Source of the DNA: Parcubacteria group bacterium
Lineage (GTDB): Bacteria > Patescibacteriota > Minisyncoccia > SW-4-49-11
Direction of reading: 5' to 3'
Assembly: GCA_003565105.1 (NCBI GenBank)
Contig: PXDG01000185.1
Span: 1-10,460 of the forward strand
DNA: 10,460 nucleotides
The notes beneath the pieces are model-generated. The model saw only the letters and a list, made by a program, of their open reading frames with translations. It ran no database searches and was not told the origin of the DNA. How positions within the stretch are numbered: position 1 is the first letter of the stretch; every line of letters starts with the position of its first letter. Positions 6,996 to 10,460 of the stretch are shown here, in pieces. The translations under genes and the position numbers were made by a program.

Positions 6996-8018
6996 ATGAA
7001 AAAAAGAATTGCAATTAATGGATTTGGAAGAATAGGCCGAGATTTCTTTCGATTATCTTTAGAAAAACCCTATTGCGACTCAGTAGAAGTTGTTGCGGTA
7101 AATGACCTTGGAGATGTTGAAAACTTAGCGTATCTATTGAAGTATGATACGGTGTATGGAGTACTTGATTCTATTGTAGAATCAACGTCAGAAGGATCTA
7201 CTTCGATAATAGTTGATGGCAGAGAGATTAAGGTCTGTTCAGAACGAAACCCAGCTGACTTACCTTGGGAAGAAATGAATATTGATGTTGTGGTGGAGTC
7301 AACAGGATTCTTCACCAGTACGGAGGCTGCTCAAGCTCATATTGATGCTGGAGCAAAGAGAGTAGTTATTTCAGCTCCAACGAAAGATGAGACGTTGATG
7401 ATTACCCCTGGACTTCTTGAAGAGAAACTGACTGATGTCAAGATCTCATCTAACGCGTCTTGTACTACCAATGCAACCAATCCTGTAGCCGCTATCCTTC
7501 ATGGAACACTAGGAATTAAGAAAGCAATGTTATCTACGGTTCATGCTTATACCTCTACTCAATCTTTGGTTGATGGAATGGCTACCAAAGATATGCGACG
7601 AGGTCGTGCAGCAGCTGCTAATATTATCCCATCGAGTACAGGGGCTGCAAAAGCTGTTGCTACAGTAATTCCTGATCTGGAAGGTAAATTTGACGGTATT
7701 GCTATTCGTGTACCTGTATCTTCTGGTTCATTGATTGATTTAACGATGTTAGTAAATAGAGAAACTTCAGTTGCTGAAGTGAATCAAATTTTGACTGATT
7801 CTAGTCAATTACCTCAGTGGAATAATGTCATAAAAGTCACTAAAGACCCTATTGTGTCTAGTGATATTCTTGGATCCCGATATGGATCTATTGTCTCTCT
7901 TGATTTAACTCAAGTTGTAGATGGAGATATGGTTAAAGTGATGGCCTGGTATGATAACGAGTGGAGTTATACTTCTATGTTAATGAATCATACCCAAACA
8001 GTTTGTAATCTATTGTAA
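6996..8018 (+). CDS. gap: Glyceraldehyde-3-phosphate dehydrogenase (type I)
   Basis: Catalyses the phosphorylating oxidation of glyceraldehyde-3-phosphate to 1,3-bisphosphoglycerate in glycolysis, in the cytoplasm. The 340-residue protein has the Rossmann motif INGFGRIGR (7-15), VNDLGD (35-40) with Asp37 placed to bind the adenosine ribose of NAD, catalytic SNASCTTNA (152-160, Cys156), His183 in TVHAYT, RRGRAAAANIIPSSTGAAKA (201-220) and the C-terminal WYDNEWSYT (318-326). Where E. coli GapA has VDGPS, this protein has VDGMA (192-196), changing a proline near the cofactor; NAD is still the likely cofactor given Asp37. No Shine-Dalgarno is seen. It follows the protease by 18 bp and ends just before a strong terminator. 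Confidence 0.97.
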   Translation: MKKRIAINGFGRIGRDFFRLSLEKPYCDSVEVVAVNDLGDVENLAYLLKYDTVYGVLDSIVESTSEGSTSIIVDGREIKVCSERNPADLPWEEMNIDVVVESTGFFTSTEAAQAHIDAGAKRVVISAPTKDETLMITPGLLEEKLTDVKISSNASCTTNATNPVAAILHGTLGIKKAMLSTVHAYTSTQSLVDGMATKDMRRGRAAAANIIPSSTGAAKAVATVIPDLEGKFDGIAIRVPVSSGSLIDLTMLVNRETSVAEVNQILTDSSQLPQWNNVIKVTKDPIVSSDILGSRYGSIVSLDLTQVVDGDMVKVMAWYDNEWSYTSMLMNHTQTVCNLL

Positions 8019-8032
8019 TTAGGGGCTGGAAA

Positions 8033-8081
8033 AATCATAACTAAAAAAGAGACTGATTCAGTCTCTTTTTTAGTTATGATT
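8033..8081. terminator. Bidirectional intrinsic terminator shared by gap and the 42-codon minus-strand gene
   Basis: A perfect 24-bp inverted repeat (8033-8056 with 8058-8081) is centred on a single T at 8057. The core GAGACTGA/TCAGTCTC stem is followed by TTTTTT, and the symmetry gives the same T tract on the other strand, so it can stop transcription from both sides. It lies 14 bp after the gap stop and 3 bp after the stop of the minus-strand small ORF, as expected between convergent genes. Confidence 0.93.
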
Positions 8082-8084
8082 GGG

Positions 8085-8213
8085 TTAGCTGAGGATAGTG
8101 GTTGATGTTTCAGTAAGATGTGTCAAATATGATAAAATTGCTGAAGTATAGGCTATAAAAAATAGTGTTGCCAAATATAGTATTGGGAATGCTCGTAGAG
8201 TAAGTCTTCTCAT
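8085..8213 (-). CDS. Small hydrophobic membrane peptide, 42 residues, function unknown
   Basis: Read on the minus strand, an ATG at 8213-8211 opens 42 codons closed by TAA at 8087-8085. The peptide begins MRRLTLRAFPILYLATLFF and ends THLTETSTTILS: a short basic N-terminus, one hydrophobic helix at about residues 9-30 and a polar tail rich in threonine and serine, so a single-span protein with the N-terminus inside is likely. Support comes from its setting: a full-consensus promoter about 27 bp upstream and a strong terminator 3 bp downstream, enclosing a transcript of about 200 nt. No Shine-Dalgarno is visible, as for most genes here. I recognise no family. It lies 65 bp downstream of the antiporter on the same strand. 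The transcript could instead be a small RNA with a chance ORF. Confidence 0.6.
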   Translation of the reverse strand: MRRLTLRAFPILYLATLFFIAYTSAILSYLTHLTETSTTILS

Positions 8214-8239
8214 AAGAAAAATGTTAAAGTATGGTAGGT

Positions 8240-8268
8240 ATTATACTACACGTTAATATTTTTGTCAA
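8240..8268 (-). promoter_or_regulatory. Consensus sigma70 promoter of the 42-codon minus-strand gene
   Basis: On the minus strand TTGACA (8268-8263) and TATAAT (8245-8240) are 17 bp apart, a 12/12 consensus match identical in its hexamers to the mraZ promoter. Transcription should start near 8233, leaving a leader of about 20 nt before the small ORF. The -35 lies only 10 bp beyond the antiporter stop codon, and no terminator stands between them, so readthrough from the antiporter may add to expression. Confidence 0.85.
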
Positions 8269-8278
8269 TCAATACTGA

Positions 8279-9649
8279 CTATTTTGTAACACCAATTTTC
8301 TTGGAGAGAATTGGTGTTAGTGGTGGTTCTATAATAAGAGTAAGGAGAATGACCCACATACCCACTGCAATGACAAAGTCAGATTCAATTATGTTATATG
8401 AAGAGGCAATTACAAGTAACACGGCAGCAATGATACCCGTTTCTCTAATCATTGCGAGAAATACTAGGTCCTCTAGTTGAAATCTGTGATTTATGAGCCA
8501 GGGAAAGAGTGAGCAGAACACGACAAAAGGGCGAATGAGTAGTACAAAAACAACAGTGGCCAATATTCCTATCGGCGCATATGCAAGTAAAATGTCTAAA
8601 GGGACTAATGCACCTAATATGATGAAAATGAAAGGGAAAATAAGATGGTTTAAAAGATTCTCATTAAAAATAAAAGCTTCTTTAATATCTCCTGAGATAT
8701 CTGTCATAAGTCCAGCCACAAATGCCGCTAGGAATCCTGCTCCACCTAAAAGATTACCTACTACAAAAGTGAATACTGGAACAGATAAAAAGAGGGCGGG
8801 ATCGGTTTTAGAATGTTTTGCATTGGTATGTATCGAGTATAAGCTTTTCATTAGACGGTAGCCTCCGTATCCAACAAGTATACCTGAGACAATTTGTAGG
8901 GAAAATGCTTCATAGGTAGTTTTCCCCGCTAATGGAGCAAAGTAGTTAAAAACATTGTTTCCTAAAATAGGCGTTGTGAGAAAAGCAACAAGAAGAAATC
9001 GAGTAAGTATACTCCCGCTAATATCGGTGAGAGCTGATTCGGATATAGCAATTTCTTTAATGAACTTACGTTTAAAATTCATTACATTTAGAATAGGAAT
9101 AATTGCTGTTGGGTCTGTTGAAGAGAGTGCTATAGAAAGAATTACAATAGAAGGCATCAGTCCAGGCTCATATATATTCAAAGCGAGTGCTAACCAATAC
9201 ATTACTGATGAGAATATTAATGAAGTTAATATTACTCCTAAAAATGATAGTGTTGCAATAGGAAAAAACCATTCTTTAAAATTTTTGAAAGGGATTTCAA
9301 TTCCTCCGCTAAAAAGTATAATTGCTGCAAAGAGCTCCATCACAATACGAAGAATTGATATATCTTGGGTGAAAATGCCTACAAGTGGTTCTAATGCTAT
9401 TCCAGCAAAAATAACCCAAACAAATGAAGGGATAATGGTTCTCGGAGCAATGCGATTGATGAGAAATCCTACAAATAAGATTGTTCCAAGAACAAATACT
9501 TGAAACTCAGATTCAAAAGCGACTTCAATATTAGTTTCCAAGAAAATTCTTCCTATTATTGACGCTATAATTAAAAGTGCAGTTAAAATAAGATAGGGAA
9601 CAAATGATTGAATGGTGATTTCTTCAGCTAGAACAGCTTTTTTTCTCAT
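8279..9649 (-). CDS. Cation/proton antiporter, CPA1-like (NhaP/NHE superfamily)
   Basis: A 456-residue polytopic membrane protein with about 12-13 hydrophobic segments, probably exchanging Na+ or K+ for H+ to control pH and salt. Visible antiporter features are LFAAIILFSGGIEI (106-119), ALSSTDPTAIIPIL (174-187) in the unwound helix region, ESALTDISGSILT (204-216) holding the expected ion-binding aspartate D209, and IRETGIIAAV (401-410) with the late-helix arginine R402. CPA1 proteins usually have Asn-Asp at the binding site and CPA2 Asp-Asp; this one has Thr208-Asp209. No RCK/TrkA nucleotide-binding domain follows. The ATG at 9649-9647 lacks a Shine-Dalgarno. It is transcribed away from gmk. 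CPA2/KefB-type is the alternative subfamily. Confidence 0.88.
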   Translation of the reverse strand: MRKKAVLAEEITIQSFVPYLILTALLIIASIIGRIFLETNIEVAFESEFQVFVLGTILFVGFLINRIAPRTIIPSFVWVIFAGIALEPLVGIFTQDISILRIVMELFAAIILFSGGIEIPFKNFKEWFFPIATLSFLGVILTSLIFSSVMYWLALALNIYEPGLMPSIVILSIALSSTDPTAIIPILNVMNFKRKFIKEIAISESALTDISGSILTRFLLVAFLTTPILGNNVFNYFAPLAGKTTYEAFSLQIVSGILVGYGGYRLMKSLYSIHTNAKHSKTDPALFLSVPVFTFVVGNLLGGAGFLAAFVAGLMTDISGDIKEAFIFNENLLNHLIFPFIFIILGALVPLDILLAYAPIGILATVVFVLLIRPFVVFCSLFPWLINHRFQLEDLVFLAMIRETGIIAAVLLVIASSYNIIESDFVIAVGMWVILLTLIIEPPLTPILSKKIGVTK

Positions 9650-9679
9650 AGGAGTGAGTATTATTTAAGGATGGTTGTT

Positions 9680-9708
9680 TTGGTTTGTTCTCGGTTATGT
9701 GCTATATT
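9680..9708 (+). promoter_or_regulatory. Probable gmk promoter with extended -10
   Basis: TTGGTT (9680-9685) and TATATT (9703-9708) are 17 bp apart, and TG at 9700-9701 one base before the -10 makes an extended -10 element. The predicted start near 9715 gives a leader of about 36 nt before the gmk ATG. It overlaps the oppositely directed antiporter promoter. Confidence 0.6.
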
Positions 9709-9711
9709 TAT

Positions 9712-9740
9712 ATCATATCCTTTTATCAATAAATATTCAA
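9712..9740 (-). promoter_or_regulatory. Probable antiporter promoter
   Basis: On the minus strand TTGAAT (9740-9735) and TATGAT (9717-9712) are separated by 17 bp, matching the consensus at 4/6 and 5/6 positions. Transcription would start near 9705, giving a leader of about 55 nt before the antiporter ATG. Its footprint overlaps that of the gmk promoter almost completely, so the two should compete for RNA polymerase. Confidence 0.5.
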
Positions 9741-9750
9741 CTAGAGACGT

Positions 9751-10326
9751 ATGAGACATCATCCTATTATTATTATTTCAGCCCCTTCAGGAGCTGGGAA
9801 AGGCACCATTATTCGAGAATTACTTTCTCGTGATGAGCGCCTTGCTGTTTCTATTTCCGCAACGACGCGTGAATGCCGTCCAGGAGAAGAAGATGGCGTG
9901 GACTATTATTATTTGACGATAGAAGAGTTTCAATCTCAGATTTCTGCTGATGGTTTTGTAGAATGGGAAGAAGTCTATCCTGGAATTATGTACGGGACTC
10001 TTCGTTCTGAAGTAGAAAGATTATGGAAATTAGGGAAAATAGTCATTTTTGAGATAGATGTAAATGGAGCTTTGGCCTTGAAAAAATTTTATGGGCAACA
10101 AAGTTTAGCTTTATTTATTCAACCGCCGAGTTTAGAAGAGTTAAAGAAACGGTTGATTCACCGAGGATCTGAAAGTGATGAAGAAATGAGAATTCGACTT
10201 AATCGAGCTGAATATGAAATGTCTCAAGCACAGTTTTTTGATGCATCAATTACGAATCAAGATTTGAAAGTGGCTGTTCGAGAAGTAGCAGAATTGATTG
10301 ATTTGTTTGTGTATGGAGAAGAATAA
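9751..10326 (+). CDS. gmk: Guanylate kinase
   Basis: Transfers phosphate from ATP to GMP to make GDP, an essential cytoplasmic step of purine nucleotide metabolism. The 191-residue protein has the P loop SAPSGAGKGT (10-19), the GMP-binding block SATTRECRPGEEDGVDYYY (36-54), EWEEVYPGIMYGT (71-83), the EIDVNGA segment (101-107, usually DIDVQGA), and the lid and C-terminal region PPSLEELKKRLIHRGSES (125-142) ending with FFDASITNQDL. Length is close to the usual 190-210. Only a weak purine stretch (AGAGA) precedes the ATG. It has its own promoter, is divergent from the antiporter, and is followed 67 bp later by adk. Confidence 0.97.
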   Translation: MRHHPIIIISAPSGAGKGTIIRELLSRDERLAVSISATTRECRPGEEDGVDYYYLTIEEFQSQISADGFVEWEEVYPGIMYGTLRSEVERLWKLGKIVIFEIDVNGALALKKFYGQQSLALFIQPPSLEELKKRLIHRGSESDEEMRIRLNRAEYEMSQAQFFDASITNQDLKVAVREVAELIDLFVYGEE

Positions 10327-10341
10327 AATAATAATGCTCAG

Positions 10342-10370
10342 TTGCCAAAAGCTCTAAAAGAAGGTACACT
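10342..10370 (+). promoter_or_regulatory. Possible adk promoter
   Basis: TTGCCA (10342-10347) and TACACT (10365-10370) are 17 bp apart, matching the consensus at 5/6 and 4/6 positions. Transcription would start near 10377, 17 nt before the adk ATG. There is no terminator between gmk and adk, so adk may also be read from the gmk promoter. Confidence 0.4.
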
Positions 10371-10393
10371 GAATATGTAATTAAAAGTATGTT

Positions 10394-10460
10394 ATGGACA
10401 AGCCAATTCAAACTCTCATTATGCTTGGAAAGCCTGGAGCTGGAAAAGGTACTCAAAGTG
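10394..10460 (+). CDS. adk: Adenylate kinase, 5' part (cut by the window end)
   Basis: Twenty-two codons are visible: MDKPIQTLIMLGKPGAGKG then TQS. The LGKPGAGKGTQ P loop is the pattern of adenylate kinases (usually GPPGSGKGTQ), which interconvert ATP plus AMP with two ADP. An in-frame TAA at 10382-10384 excludes any earlier start, and the ATG at 10394 puts the P loop near residue 12, as expected. Another P-loop nucleotide kinase cannot be excluded from so short a piece, but GKGTQ strongly favours Adk. Confidence 0.82.
   Translation, partial: MDKPIQTLIMLGKPGAGKGTQS

Noticed and set aside
8262..9503. Three plus-strand ORFs of 72, 122 and 182 codons opposite the antiporter
   Set aside because: They lie antisense to a clearly conserved membrane protein gene and their translations have no recognisable domains; they are shadows of its codon bias.
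1..10460. CRISPR array, transposon, prophage, tRNA or rRNA
   Set aside because: No spaced direct repeats of suitable length, terminal inverted repeats, transposase or integrase motifs, or RNA gene signatures were seen by eye on either strand.

Overview
The window reads as ordinary, compact, AT-rich bacterial chromosome. UGA acts as a normal stop (murF and xseB end on it), so the UGA-glycine code of Gracilibacteria/Absconditabacteria is unlikely. Several traits fit a Patescibacteria/CPR-type bacterium with the standard code: a short division/cell-wall operon, an orphan xseB, a MurF-like ligase without the usual N-terminal UDP-binding domain, almost no Shine-Dalgarno sequences (only rsmH has a clear one) and tiny intergenic gaps. 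That lineage is an inference with moderate confidence.

Layout. Positions 1-136 hold an intrinsic terminator for an upstream gene outside the window, a full-consensus sigma70 promoter (TTGACA, 17 bp, TATAAT) and a helically phased array of TGGNG boxes typical of MraZ autoregulation. From 137 to 4905 runs a plus-strand division and cell-wall cluster: mraZ, rsmH, a small FtsL-like protein, ftsI/PBP2 and murF. It continues with xseB, which overlaps the start of a secreted S8 (subtilisin-like) protease by ATGA. The protease carries four C-terminal repeats of about 59 residues. A glycolytic GAPDH gene follows and ends at a perfect 24-bp inverted repeat that works as a terminator on both strands.

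The minus strand between 8085 and 9649 carries a CPA1-like cation/proton antiporter. Downstream of it is an unannotated 42-codon ORF for a one-helix membrane peptide. This ORF has its own full-consensus promoter (TTGACA, 17 bp, TATAAT) and ends at the terminator shared with GAPDH. The antiporter and guanylate kinase (gmk, plus strand) diverge from a 101-bp gap in which two promoters overlap face to face. The window ends in the first 22 codons of a probable adenylate kinase (adk).

How the genes fit together. mraZ to murF serve septal peptidoglycan synthesis and its control: MraZ autoregulation, 16S rRNA methylation by RsmH, the FtsL/FtsI septal synthase parts and the last cytoplasmic precursor step. 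The protease probably acts outside the membrane. GAPDH, gmk and adk are housekeeping energy and nucleotide genes. I see no CRISPR array, transposase, integrase, tRNA or rRNA. The best candidate for something undescribed is the small gene at 8085-8213; the other notable points are variants of known systems. No gene-free stretch exceeds 300 bases; the longest, 8019-8278, holds the terminator, the small gene and its promoter.
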